This document shows positions 1 through 7,273 of a stretch of 38,249 nucleotides of DNA, piece after piece; position 1 is the stretch's first letter, and each line of letters begins with the position of its first letter. Below the pieces are notes generated by a model that was given only the letters and a program-made list of their open reading frames with translations, had not been told where the DNA came from and did no database searches. Source of the DNA: a virus; IMG/VR virus record IMGVR_UViG_3300037485_001599, positions 1-38,249 of that record. One strand, given 5' to 3'. The position numbers were made by a program, and so were the translations under genes.

Positions 1-207
1 CAGTTCCGACGAGAAACTGTTGTTGTCGAGGTAGTAGTTCAGACTCTTCGGGTATTGGCCGGCGAAAACGCGCAGTTCTCCGCCTGCAACGGTGTCGGGG
101 CTGGCGAGGGGATTGGGCGCATCCTTCCAGTCCGGCTTGGGAAAGATCTCTTCCGCGGCGGTGATCAGGGTCGTGCAGCACAGGGCGATTGAGATAAACC
201 ATTTCAT
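1..207 (-). CDS. Peptide-type ABC transporter substrate-binding protein, N-terminal part (host gene)
   Basis: Reading leftward from an ATG at 205-207 gives 69 open codons running off the window edge. The first ~18 residues (MKWFISIALCCTTLITA) form a typical Sec signal peptide. The mature start contains a GELRVFAGQYPKSLNYYLDNN-like segment, the first strand of family-5 (SBP_bac_5) oligopeptide or microcin-C type binding proteins. The product would capture peptides in the periplasm for an ABC importer. It lies outside the prophage and is transcribed away from it. The gene is cut by the window edge, not visibly by the phage; its promoter should lie in 208-330. Family assignment rests on a short segment. 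Confidence 0.75.
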   Translation of the reverse strand, partial: MKWFISIALCCTTLITAAEEIFPKPDWKDAPNPLASPDTVAGGELRVFAGQYPKSLNYYLDNNSFSSEL

Positions 208-329
208 GAGCAGGACTCCCGCCGACAGATTCAAGGACGTCGATTTGTACCGTGTCCGCTGCGACCGCGCGAAATGTTTGAAACGGTCCGATTTGGTTGG
301 AGATGGTTGGATTTGTTAGACTTCGGGCC

Positions 330-405
330 TGTTTTTGAGTGGACAACTCTCACGGGCTCATAATTCATGAAAAGGGTTTGACGGTCAACCTTCGAAAAGG
401 GTCAG
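330..405. promoter_or_regulatory. Left prophage end with transposase-binding-type repeats
   Basis: Two direct copies of an AAAAGGG core occur here: ATGAAAAGGGTTTGA at 367-381 and TTCGAAAAGGGTCAG at 391-405. Inverted copies occur near the right end at 38012-38027 and 38046-38061. This mirrors Mu, where MuA sites ending in CGAAAA sit just inside each terminus. The exact terminal TG is unclear: candidates begin at 330, 336 or 340, but none lies about 20 nt from the first core as at the right end. The second site overlaps the stop codon of the methyltransferase gene. From 208 to 330 I see no gene other than upstream DNA of the host binding-protein gene. Confidence 0.6.
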
Positions 406-1178
406 AAGTTGCGGATAATCACCTCGTGCTGGTCCTTGGCTCGATTCTCTGGCGCGCTCGCCGCGGTCCCAGTTGAGTATTTCGTTGTGACCCGCTGAAT
501 CGTGAATTTCTTGAATAACGCTCTCACCTCCGGGACATCATTCAGGGACAGAAGGAACCGGCCTTTGATCTTGGAAAGCGTGTCCATCAGACGCGTGTAA
601 TCTTCGTGTTTGAATGGCACGGCATACCCGGCAGTTTCCCAATACGGCGGGTCCAAATAAAAGACGGTCGTCGGACGATCGTACCGCTCGATGCACCTGC
701 AGGCATCTAAGTGTTCTATGACAACCCGAGATAGCCGCCAGTGAACCTCAAGGAGTCTTTCCTCGATGTTTGACAGATTCAGGCCAGCCGGCCTGGTGGC
801 CCCTGTGCCAAACGTTCTCCCTGTCACCTTCCATCCGAAGCCGCACTTCTGAAGGTAATAATAACGAACAGCCTTCTGGATATCGGTCAGCGTTTCCGGG
901 TTCTTCATGTTCTCCAATTCGAAGATCCTGCGGGATGTTACTGCAAAGCGGAAATAACGAAGAAACTCCTCGAGGTGGTTCTGGACTACCCTCCAGAATG
1001 TAACCAACTCTCCGTCGAGATCGTTGATTACTTCCGCCTTCGATGGGTCCTTCGCAAAGAGGACCCATGATGCCCCACAGAACGCCTCACAATAACAGAG
1101 ATGATCGGGCGGGATGATCTTGCAGACTGTTTCGGCAAGGCGGCTCTTCCCGCCAAGGTAGTTCAATGGGCTTTTCAC
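402..1178 (-). CDS. D12-class N6-adenine DNA methyltransferase
   Basis: A 258-residue protein with the hallmarks of the Dam/D12 (MethyltransfD12) family. The AdoMet-binding NYLGGKSRL motif is at residues 6-14, an ExFCG-type segment (EAFCGASWVLF) follows near 31-41, IND at 51-53, and the catalytic DPPY is at 176-179. It should transfer a methyl group from AdoMet to N6 of adenine, probably protecting phage DNA from host restriction or marking it. The start is GTG at 1178 with a strong AGGAGGAGAG ribosome site 5-8 nt upstream. It is the last gene of the leftward operon, next to the left end. The preceding 147 nt fold into several hairpins that may control it. A second, unrelated-type adenine methyltransferase lies at 10365-10844. 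Confidence 0.92.
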   Translation of the reverse strand: MKSPLNYLGGKSRLAETVCKIIPPDHLCYCEAFCGASWVLFAKDPSKAEVINDLDGELVTFWRVVQNHLEEFLRYFRFAVTSRRIFELENMKNPETLTDIQKAVRYYYLQKCGFGWKVTGRTFGTGATRPAGLNLSNIEERLLEVHWRLSRVVIEHLDACRCIERYDRPTTVFYLDPPYWETAGYAVPFKHEDYTRLMDTLSKIKGRFLLSLNDVPEVRALFKKFTIQRVTTKYSTGTAASAPENRAKDQHEVIIRNF

Positions 1179-1189
1179 GGTTCTCTCCT

Positions 1190-1320
1190 CCTGCTATCGT
1201 GCATGGGTCTCTGGAGCCACGTTGGTGGACAGCCCTGGCACGGTGTTTGACGCTTCGTGGCGCCTTTCAGTCGGAGGGAGGTGAGAGTCCCTCTACTTGT
1301 TCACCAGCACTTACGCTGGA
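1190..1320 (-). ncRNA. Candidate structured leader RNA upstream of the D12 methyltransferase
   Basis: The 147-nt gap between portal and methyltransferase holds no ORF but, read on the minus strand, contains consecutive helices. CCAGC/GCTGG lies at about 1319-1304. GAGGGA/TCCCTC, with an 8-nt loop, lies at about 1294-1275. CGC/GCG lies near 1262-1251. The largest is a nested hairpin from 1241 to 1199: GTGC/GCAC, GGG/CCC, CT/AG and CCAC/GTGG with loop CAAC. The ribosome site follows within 10 nt. This fits a cis-regulatory RNA. Comparative genomics has reported a D12-methyl RNA motif upstream of this gene class, but I recall the name, not the consensus, so identity is unproven. Confidence 0.5.
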
Positions 1321-1326
1321 TCACAT

Positions 1327-2772
1327 TCATCCCGGAAGCAATTCAGTCATAAGGGTAACAATCTGGACCTCCGATAATTCCGGGAACAACGGCGATAGAC
1401 GCGTAATGGCCTCTTGTTTCGATCGGCTTGTCATTACGATCTTCGAAGCATCCGCGCGGCGACCGCATCCAAGCTGCGAACCATCCGCCAACCCTCTGCG
1501 GATTGCGGAAAAACCGACAGGACTTTGAGACGATGACCGGCGCTGGAGGGCAACCCCCAGGGAGTCTCCGATAGACGTGATTCCGTCATCAGTCAGTTCA
1601 AGGTTGGCCGCTGCCAGAGATTGAAGCAGAGCCGTGGTGTTTTTCGTGTCGTTTTGCGACTGTGAACCCCAGATCAACTTTGGAGGTTTACCAGGAAGAT
1701 TGTTAATCACGCAGAACTGAGTGATCAGTTGATGCAGCATGGTATCTGCCAAAACGGTGGCATCGAATCTCCGGATATCTTCTCGAACATCCGACTGAAG
1801 ATCGGCGGCACCACCGCCGAGGCCGCCTGGCTGAGCCTCGCTGGAAAGCGTCTGCCCGAGGATGAGCTTGGATTTCTCCCGCTGACAGATGGTCAGAAAC
1901 TTATCGTAGGCATCCCCCGAGTCTGAGGCGGACGCCTTTTGGATTTCAACAGACGTATCGCGGGAAATGACCAAGCCTCCCAGGCGAGTCGCCAGCGAAA
2001 ACGCGCTTATCAGCACATTCTGGCCTTCCTCATCGGCAAACTTGCCAACCAGGAACGGCGATCCATAACGTTCCAGGAACCGGGCCCACCACTCACGATC
2101 CATGGCCGACAGCAGCCACCAAAACAAAAGCGATCGCATTGGGCCGCCCCAATTATCAGGCGAGGAGAGCAGGTGCCCACGATGGACGATATAGCGGTTG
2201 GGATCGGGATCATGCGTGGTCGATAGAACGGCCCCGCTTTGTTGGTCCACATCAAATATCCTCATGCGACCCGTGGAGTAATCCAGCAGATGGTATGGCA
2301 CGGGCGTCAGCTTCTCAATGGCATAGCCAGAACCCGTAGGTCGGAATGTCTTTTCGATCACGCTGACTGGGTAAAGCGTCGCGTCCAGCAGGCTTGATGT
2401 GGCTGATCGCCATGTTTTGCATTCCGCGATCGCATGTTTTACCACGTCGGCCGTGACTACATCCTTCGGATCCTCCTTGTTGAACGGAAGAATTGTCAGG
2501 CTATCTCCCAGAACGGACAGTTTCCGCTTGGTCCATTCCCCCTGCAGGTGGGAGTCGGCAATGATCACATCCCGATACAGCGCGAACAGGTCGCGAGTAT
2601 ACCCTCCCTCGGCTGCCGCAATCACCGCCATAACGCGGCCAGCATCCATATTCAATGCCATCGACGGTGGTTCCTGGCGTGAGTCAACGACAGCGGCGCG
2701 CGGCTTTGTCGGGATGACTCCCGCCAACATCGTGCCTATCTTTTCTCGGATCAGTGTTTTCAGGGTCTTCAT
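1327..2772 (-). CDS. Portal protein, Mu gp29 / DUF935 family
   Basis: A 481-residue protein matching the DUF935 family to which Mu gp29 belongs. It would form the dodecameric ring through which DNA enters the head and to which terminase and tail attach. Diagnostic segments are DREWWARFLERYGSPF around residues 225-240, followed by LVGKF, and the Gly-rich GGLGGGAADLQSDVR stretch in the C-terminal half, typical of this family. Length is close to Mu gp29 (about 510). The ATG is preceded by AGGAGATGCC. It directly follows the terminase genes (8-bp gap) on the minus strand, as expected for a packaging module, though in Mu this module reads rightward and precedes gene F. Confidence 0.9.
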   Translation of the reverse strand: MKTLKTLIREKIGTMLAGVIPTKPRAAVVDSRQEPPSMALNMDAGRVMAVIAAAEGGYTRDLFALYRDVIIADSHLQGEWTKRKLSVLGDSLTILPFNKEDPKDVVTADVVKHAIAECKTWRSATSSLLDATLYPVSVIEKTFRPTGSGYAIEKLTPVPYHLLDYSTGRMRIFDVDQQSGAVLSTTHDPDPNRYIVHRGHLLSSPDNWGGPMRSLLFWWLLSAMDREWWARFLERYGSPFLVGKFADEEGQNVLISAFSLATRLGGLVISRDTSVEIQKASASDSGDAYDKFLTICQREKSKLILGQTLSSEAQPGGLGGGAADLQSDVREDIRRFDATVLADTMLHQLITQFCVINNLPGKPPKLIWGSQSQNDTKNTTALLQSLAAANLELTDDGITSIGDSLGVALQRRSSSQSPVGFSAIRRGLADGSQLGCGRRADASKIVMTSRSKQEAITRLSPLFPELSEVQIVTLMTELLPG

Positions 2773-2780
2773 GGCATCTC

Positions 2781-3494
2781 CTATGGCATTGCAAGGCTAT
2801 TCGTGCCGGCATGGTCAGCCCGATGATTGGGCCTTTTTCTATTCACATTAGACGCGCCCGCTGATTGGTATATTCCAACCTGTGTCGCGGATGCCTGTAT
2901 CGGGCCTCCCGGCGCGATTAAAGCGTGCAAGCCCAGCTTCACGGCGTCGAAACAATCCCCGTGGCGGCCATCCTCGTCGACCTCTGCCTCAAACGTGCCC
3001 CGGTCACGGACAACCGATCTGAAATCCTTCTGAACCCATGGTTCCCGCGGCAGCGCCAGGTATCCATCCTCGATCGTATTGACCAGGAGATTCCCCAGGT
3101 AGACCTTGTAAATCATTCTTTCGCCGAGATATTCCGTGGCCTCGGACGACACAATCAGGTCCACCGGGATCCGGCTGGAGAAGAAACTGCGCAGATCCAC
3201 GGCAAAGTACTTCTCTGACGTCGCATCAACGCACAGACGGCGCGCGCGCAAGCCATGCGGAATGCCGTCCAGCACGGTCGTCAGAATCGCCCTGGCAATG
3301 GCCGGGTCTTTCGCCTTCCAGGACACCAGCAGCCTGGCGTAATAGGTCATCCCAACTTCCTGAACCAGCGCCAGAACGGAGGGGTTGCTTTTCTGCTTCG
3401 TGGTTGTGCCAATATCCAGCCCCAACCCGAGCCGCGCATGATCCGGCGAGATCGCCGCCGCCCATCCTTTTGGTAGAATGTCACAGACTTTCAC
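2781..3494 (-). CDS. Terminase large subunit, C-terminal nuclease part (Mu gp28-like)
   Basis: A 237-residue protein that carries only the RNase H-like nuclease half of a large terminase. Acidic landmarks are GLDIGTT near residue 24-30, CVDAT in the middle and a terminal GRHGDCFDAVKLGL, consistent with the metal-binding acids of TerL nucleases. It would cut DNA to start and end packaging. It starts with GTG at 3494, overlapping the stop of the ATPase gene as GTGA, which suggests re-initiation by translational coupling. The two halves together have about 541-552 residues, nearly the length of single-chain Mu gp28. A sequencing or assembly frameshift is the main alternative to a natural split. 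Confidence 0.85.
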   Translation of the reverse strand: MKVCDILPKGWAAAISPDHARLGLGLDIGTTTKQKSNPSVLALVQEVGMTYYARLLVSWKAKDPAIARAILTTVLDGIPHGLRARRLCVDATSEKYFAVDLRSFFSSRIPVDLIVSSEATEYLGERMIYKVYLGNLLVNTIEDGYLALPREPWVQKDFRSVVRDRGTFEAEVDEDGRHGDCFDAVKLGLHALIAPGGPIQASATQVGIYQSAGASNVNRKRPNHRADHAGTNSLAMP

Positions 3495-4405
3495 AATTCC
3501 AGTCCTTCCGTGACATCAACGCCCACGCAAACTCCGGCTCCGAGCTCCATCGCCCTGGCGATCGCCGACGGGCTGACGGCCGCCGTCCCCCCGATCAGGA
3601 ACATCAAGGCGAAATTTCGGTCCCACGCCTGTTTATCTGCCGCCTTTTTGCGGCTTTCCTCCGGGCTTACCGGTTTTCCTGTGTCGTCGTCATACAGCGA
3701 GACTCCGGCCGCATGGCCATCCCACACGTCTACCCGATGGCAAAGCATCCCGGACGCTGCCCGGTAGAAATTCCCACGCGGATTAACCTCGAACTCGGTC
3801 CCTGCAGGCGGAATGAACTGCTCATAGGTATAGTGTTTGTCGTCTGGTGGCGGCGTTGTCGCATACCGCAAGCTGAACGCCGGGTTGCTGGACATGAATG
3901 GCGTAACCGCCTCCATCACATCCCTGGCATTTGGCCAACGCCCAACCTCGTCTCCAATGATGTGACCGGTCCAGCCGACGGCCGTGTCGGGATTGGGGGC
4001 AATCACCCGCGACCTGGAGCAAATCGTGTTCGTGTACCAGATTTTGGTCTCCAGTTTGCTGTGTTCGAACACGTCGCACACATCGTCGAACGAAAGGCCG
4101 TCAACGCTCGTCGTCAACTTCAGACCCGCCTGATCCGCCGCCGCTCGCATCATGTCGAGCAGTTTCGACCAGATCATGGCCTCCTTCAGGAGGACTTCCG
4201 TTCCCAGCACGATGGAGGCCGAGATGAACGTCACCAATACCCCGCGCTCCGCCATCATCCAGTCCAGCGCCTGGCATGCCAGCATGTGGGACTTGCCACG
4301 CTGCCTGCTCCACAGCAGGAACAGCCTGCGAATGTCCTTGCGGAAGACCTCCAACTGGTAAGGCCGCAGCTTGATGATCGGGTCTATGGTTGGTTTACGC
4401 GCCAT
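3491..4405 (-). CDS. Terminase large subunit, N-terminal ATPase part (Mu gp28-like)
   Basis: This protein has the packaging-motor ATPase domain: a Walker A variant WSRQRGKS at residues 32-39 (counting from the ATG at 4405), Walker B HIIGDE with D152/E153, and a TTPP coupling motif near 204. It ends right after the nuclease-linker sequence GVCVGVDVTEGLEL, where TerL proteins normally continue into the nuclease. I chose the ATG at 4405 because it lies 1 nt after the TAA of the upstream gene. An in-frame ATG at 4438 would add 11 unconserved residues and overlap that gene. The protein couples ATP hydrolysis to DNA translocation through the portal ring. Confidence 0.88.
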   Translation of the reverse strand: MARKPTIDPIIKLRPYQLEVFRKDIRRLFLLWSRQRGKSHMLACQALDWMMAERGVLVTFISASIVLGTEVLLKEAMIWSKLLDMMRAAADQAGLKLTTSVDGLSFDDVCDVFEHSKLETKIWYTNTICSRSRVIAPNPDTAVGWTGHIIGDEVGRWPNARDVMEAVTPFMSSNPAFSLRYATTPPPDDKHYTYEQFIPPAGTEFEVNPRGNFYRAASGMLCHRVDVWDGHAAGVSLYDDDTGKPVSPEESRKKAADKQAWDRNFALMFLIGGTAAVSPSAIARAMELGAGVCVGVDVTEGLEL

Positions 4406-4406
4406 T

Positions 4407-5012
4407 TTATTTGAACCACCCAGCGGAATGATCGACAATCACGACTGCCGGCCCTGACGACTCGGTGCGAATCAGCGACAGCATGTACCGGTATGTGTCG
4501 CTCGGGCTCCCGTATTCCAATCCACTTTCCTCTGGGATCAGACCGCTATTGATCAGCGCCCGGTTGCTGGTCTTTGAGCAGATCACTCCGTTGTTCCAGA
4601 TGTCGCCCATTTTTCTGAAGACCTTGGCGTCATACCCTTGCGCTTTCCTCCGCAATATGACCTTGTTCCAAAGCACATCAAGTGCCTGCAACGGAAGTTC
4701 GATGGACGAATATCTCTCGAACTCGGTCGCCTCCAACATGTCGCACTGAAGTTTCGCCCTCAGATACGGACTGATCCACGGATCGATCCAATGGAACACG
4801 ATCCACTCTGACCGTTCCCGTTCCAGGTCAGCCATCACCGTCGCGAGTTTGCGCTTCACCACGCGCCCGGCCTGCTTGCTGGCCTCCACAACATGCCCTG
4901 CATCGTAGAATGTCGCCTGGTGAGCGGCCGGCCCGGTCAGTGAAACCGACAAACGGTTGAACAGACTGTGCCCCCTGGTAAACAAGACATCCCCCGTGTC
5001 AGGCGTTTTCAT
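4407..5012 (-). CDS. YiiX-like permuted NlpC/P60 (papain-like) protein
   Basis: A 201-residue protein with the order of motifs seen in circularly permuted NlpC/P60 proteins such as YiiX. GDVLFTRG is at residues 7-14, His31 lies in AAHQATFYDAGHVVEAS with Glu43, and a late Cys145 lies in NGVICSKTSN. Members act as amide hydrolases on peptidoglycan peptides or lipids, so here it might assist lysis or cell-wall passage. No signal peptide is visible. It overlaps the end of the small terminase gene by 14 bp and abuts the large terminase, an unusual place for such an enzyme. The fold assignment is by motif pattern and the substrate is unknown. Confidence 0.62.
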   Translation of the reverse strand: MKTPDTGDVLFTRGHSLFNRLSVSLTGPAAHQATFYDAGHVVEASKQAGRVVKRKLATVMADLERERSEWIVFHWIDPWISPYLRAKLQCDMLEATEFERYSSIELPLQALDVLWNKVILRRKAQGYDAKVFRKMGDIWNNGVICSKTSNRALINSGLIPEESGLEYGSPSDTYRYMLSLIRTESSGPAVVIVDHSAGWFK

Positions 5013-5649
5013 CCACGATCTCCCCGAACATCAGTTGCCGAATCTTTTCGATCTTGGCGTCCTTGTCGCCCTTCGAACTCATGATCTCCTCGGCCTTCTT
5101 GTCACCGTAGAATTTCATGAACAGTTCGGATGTCTGCCGCTGGAACTTCGCCTCCTCCAGGGCCAGCGTCTTCTGCTGGATCCCGAGGCGCTTGTGATCC
5201 GTGGACGCCCGGACCGCCGCCGTCTCTGCAGCCGACAGGCCCGTCAGCGTCTGGGCCAGCTTCAGCATGTCATCCCCGGATGCCAACTCCAACGCCTCAT
5301 AGAGTTTCCCCGCCGTCACGCGCACGATCCCCTCGCTGACGTTCCCGCCGCTGGCCGCCGCCAACTGATAGGATAACTCCGCCAGTTTCTGGGCCCGGTC
5401 GACCTTGTCCTGATCCGCCAACCAGTCCCGGTACCGCCCCGCCCGGTATTCGCTGATATTCTGCGCCGTGATCTGGCCGCGGGACTTCTTGGCGCCTCCG
5501 AACGAGACCCCGCTCAGGACCGCCTTGACCTCCGGAAGCGCATTCAGCCACTCGACCAGGTCAACGTCCGGATCCCCATCACGCATACGCTGATTCAATT
5601 TCTGCCGCAGTTCAAACGGCAACCTGGCTATTTTTCCTTTGGCGCTCAT
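4999..5649 (-). CDS. Small terminase-like protein, DUF3486 (Mu gp27)
   Basis: The N-terminus (MSAKGKIARLPFELRQKLNQRM) and helical body match DUF3486, the family of Mu gp27, thought to be the DNA-recognising small terminase partner. The first 60 residues form a helix-turn-helix-like unit with VDLVEWLNALPEV. The middle is an alanine-rich helical oligomerisation region, and the last 30 residues are charged. I chose the ATG at 5649 because AAGGGA lies 6 nt upstream and the family starts at this point. An in-frame ATG at 5682 would overlap the upstream gene. It lies directly before the other packaging genes. Confidence 0.82.
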   Translation of the reverse strand: MSAKGKIARLPFELRQKLNQRMRDGDPDVDLVEWLNALPEVKAVLSGVSFGGAKKSRGQITAQNISEYRAGRYRDWLADQDKVDRAQKLAELSYQLAAASGGNVSEGIVRVTAGKLYEALELASGDDMLKLAQTLTGLSAAETAAVRASTDHKRLGIQQKTLALEEAKFQRQTSELFMKFYGDKKAEEIMSSKGDKDAKIEKIRQLMFGEIVDENA

Positions 5650-5668
5650 AAGTCCCTTCAGCCGCCTG

Positions 5669-6346
5669 TCACGGCCATTCAATCCGCATTCCGAACCCGT
5701 AGATGAACTGCTCGGCGCACTGGTCCCATGTCAATCCGAACCGCCCTCTCAAGCCGTAAGACAGCCCCCATGAATTGGTTCCCCAATTCATGCGCACGTC
5801 TGGCCGGAACGAATCCAACACCACCGCATGGCCGCCCAGGACATTGGTCCCATCTGGAATCAGGCCGTCCGAACTCCGGGCCTTTGGCCAGCCATCATCG
5901 ATGGTAAAACCACACAGCAGGATCCCGTATTTATGAATCATGAACGGGATATCCTCGGGTTCCGTCAGGCACTCCTCACTTATCTTCGGAATGCCGGCCT
6001 TCCCGCCTACGCTCATGTCAATGACCTTGGCAGCATCGATCACCGACTCAAGCTGGGTCCCTGGATTGTTGTTACCATCAATCTTTTTCGCGGCTCGGTA
6101 GAGCCTCCCCTTATCGAAATCCACCCGGAAGTTGCGCTGCCGCCAGTGCGATGCGGAAAGCACCATGCACATAGCGTAGGCCGCGCACCAGGGATTCTGG
6201 CCCTGATTTTCAGGCGGAGTCAGATACTCCCAGTTCCCAATCCCATTGGGCGGCATTTCGAAGTTCAGGGGGGCCCGCAACAGACGCGGCGGCCGTCGTT
6301 TCACGATCAGTCCGCCCCCCAATGGACCTGTCGGAGAAAACGTCAT
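5669..6346 (-). CDS. Papain-like (C1A) cysteine peptidase, possible endolysin
   Basis: A 225-residue protein with the complete papain active site. Oxyanion Gln48 and nucleophile Cys54 have the classical spacing of six (NQGQNPWCAAYA). His173 lies in GGHAVVLDSF and Asn191 in the signature TNSWG. There is no signal peptide. Its ATG overlaps the stop of the holin-like gene (ATGA), so the two are translationally coupled, the usual arrangement of a holin and its lytic enzyme. No lysozyme-type endolysin appears in the window. I infer that this enzyme may cleave peptidoglycan cross-bridges or another envelope protein. A role in head maturation is less likely because gene I supplies that protease. Confidence 0.8.
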   Translation of the reverse strand: MTFSPTGPLGGGLIVKRRPPRLLRAPLNFEMPPNGIGNWEYLTPPENQGQNPWCAAYAMCMVLSASHWRQRNFRVDFDKGRLYRAAKKIDGNNNPGTQLESVIDAAKVIDMSVGGKAGIPKISEECLTEPEDIPFMIHKYGILLCGFTIDDGWPKARSSDGLIPDGTNVLGGHAVVLDSFRPDVRMNWGTNSWGLSYGLRGRFGLTWDQCAEQFIYGFGMRIEWP

Positions 6347-6939
6347 TTCTCCTCCGACGTATTGGACTCGTTGTGACTGGTGCTGGACCCGTCTCCACTG
6401 GTCACAACAGTTGTGTTGCCGTCTCCGTTGACGGTGACGTCTCCGCCGCCTTTCCCACTGCCGCCGCCATCATCCTTTTTCAGCAACAGGTAGGCCGCTG
6501 CGCCAGAGGTCAGGAGATCTCCGATCGTCGCCGCCGCCATCGTCCCAGGTGCTTCGCTCCAGGCCCCGAAATACCCCTTCGTGAGTTCAAGGACATTCAC
6601 GGCCAGATAGACGCCCTTACCGTCCGGCATTGCCTGCGCCTGGAGAATCTTCTGCTCCACCCGTCCGTTGTGCGCCTGCGTCCCCATGTAGGATAGGCAC
6701 CCCGTTGTCATCATCAGCCCCGCCAATCCGAGCACCAGCAACCCGACCGGCGCCACCGGCGCCGATCCCTTGCGCGCCTGGTACTTCTCGACAGCACTCC
6801 AAACGCCCGCGATGATGATCAGCAGCGCCCCCGCCATTTCCTTGGCCGAGGCCTCATCCACCCAACCGCTCGACGCCAGCGCTCCACCAACCGATGCCAA
6901 CACCGCCCGAATGATTCCCATCACAATACTCTGCTTCAT
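6343..6939 (-). CDS. Holin-like membrane protein with internal lipobox
   Basis: A 198-residue protein. Residues 1-56 resemble phage holins of the Pam3-gp28 type: two hydrophobic helices around a GWVDEASAKEM turn, then GVWSAVEKYQARK. Residues 66-81 (GLLVLGLAGLMMTTGC) form a third hydrophobic segment ending in a lipoprotein-type lipobox with Cys81. The C-terminal 50 residues are low-complexity Gly/Ser/Thr/Asp/Asn. It should form membrane lesions that trigger lysis, while the lipobox segment recalls spanin-type outer-membrane lipoproteins. It is coupled to the papain-like peptidase downstream. The ATG has GGAGAGACC upstream. Whether Cys81 is ever lipidated is uncertain since it is not N-terminal. 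Confidence 0.68.
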   Translation of the reverse strand: MKQSIVMGIIRAVLASVGGALASSGWVDEASAKEMAGALLIIIAGVWSAVEKYQARKGSAPVAPVGLLVLGLAGLMMTTGCLSYMGTQAHNGRVEQKILQAQAMPDGKGVYLAVNVLELTKGYFGAWSEAPGTMAAATIGDLLTSGAAAYLLLKKDDGGGSGKGGGDVTVNGDGNTTVVTSGDGSSTSHNESNTSEEK

Positions 6940-6991
6940 GGTCTCTCCTCCTTTTTAACGGGCGACCCCATGCCGCCCAAAATTCACACGC

Positions 6992-7273
6992 CTACGCGTT
7001 GATCCGTTCGTTCGCGATGATCCCCTTGCCCGTCGCCTGGTAATACACGCTCGCGCCCAGGGGTTCATCCACCACCTGAATCAGTCCCTGGTCCTGGAGA
7101 ATCTTCAGAGCCTGCTCCAGATCCTCCGTGTCGAAGTCGGCATCCGTGTAATGCTTGGCTGCCATCAGCCTGCAGATCGCTTCGGCGTCCAGCGCCAGAC
7201 GAAATCGTTCCGCAAGAAAACGGAGCGCCGCCTTCCGCAGCAATTCCCGGTCAACCTGTTTTTCAACCTTCAT
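6992..7273 (-). CDS. Small winged-helix-like phage protein (VpaChn25_0724-like)
   Basis: Starting at ATG 7273 (MKVEKQVDRELL) this is a 93-residue protein. The pattern is helix-rich, with LRKAALRFLAERFRLALDAEAICRLM, then DLEQALKILQDQGLIQVV and a final beta hairpin (SVYYQATGKGIIANE). This resembles the small winged-helix proteins found next to gp25/gp27 in Mu-like phages (VpaChn25_0724 family). Its role is unknown; a DNA-binding or assembly function is possible. The start overlaps the end of the upstream gp25-like gene by 11 bp. A longer reading frame to 7339 exists but lies inside that gene. Confidence 0.6.
   Translation of the reverse strand: MKVEKQVDRELLRKAALRFLAERFRLALDAEAICRLMAAKHYTDADFDTEDLEQALKILQDQGLIQVVDEPLGASVYYQATGKGIIANERINA

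Noticed and set aside
330-345. TGTTTTTGAG as the definite left terminus
   Set aside because: The distance to the first AAAAGGG core (39 nt) does not match the right end (20 nt) and there is no matching target duplication, so the exact left end is left open.
1260-1320. Group II intron fragment suggested by plus-strand GGTGAGAGTCCCTC
   Set aside because: No reverse transcriptase, no domain V or VI hairpin and no intron-like length; hairpins fit a leader RNA on the minus strand better.
3404-4414. Plus-strand ORF of 336 codons over the terminase region
   Set aside because: Antisense shadow of the terminase genes. The product is Arg/His/Pro-rich without motifs, whereas the minus strand has Walker motifs and nuclease acids.
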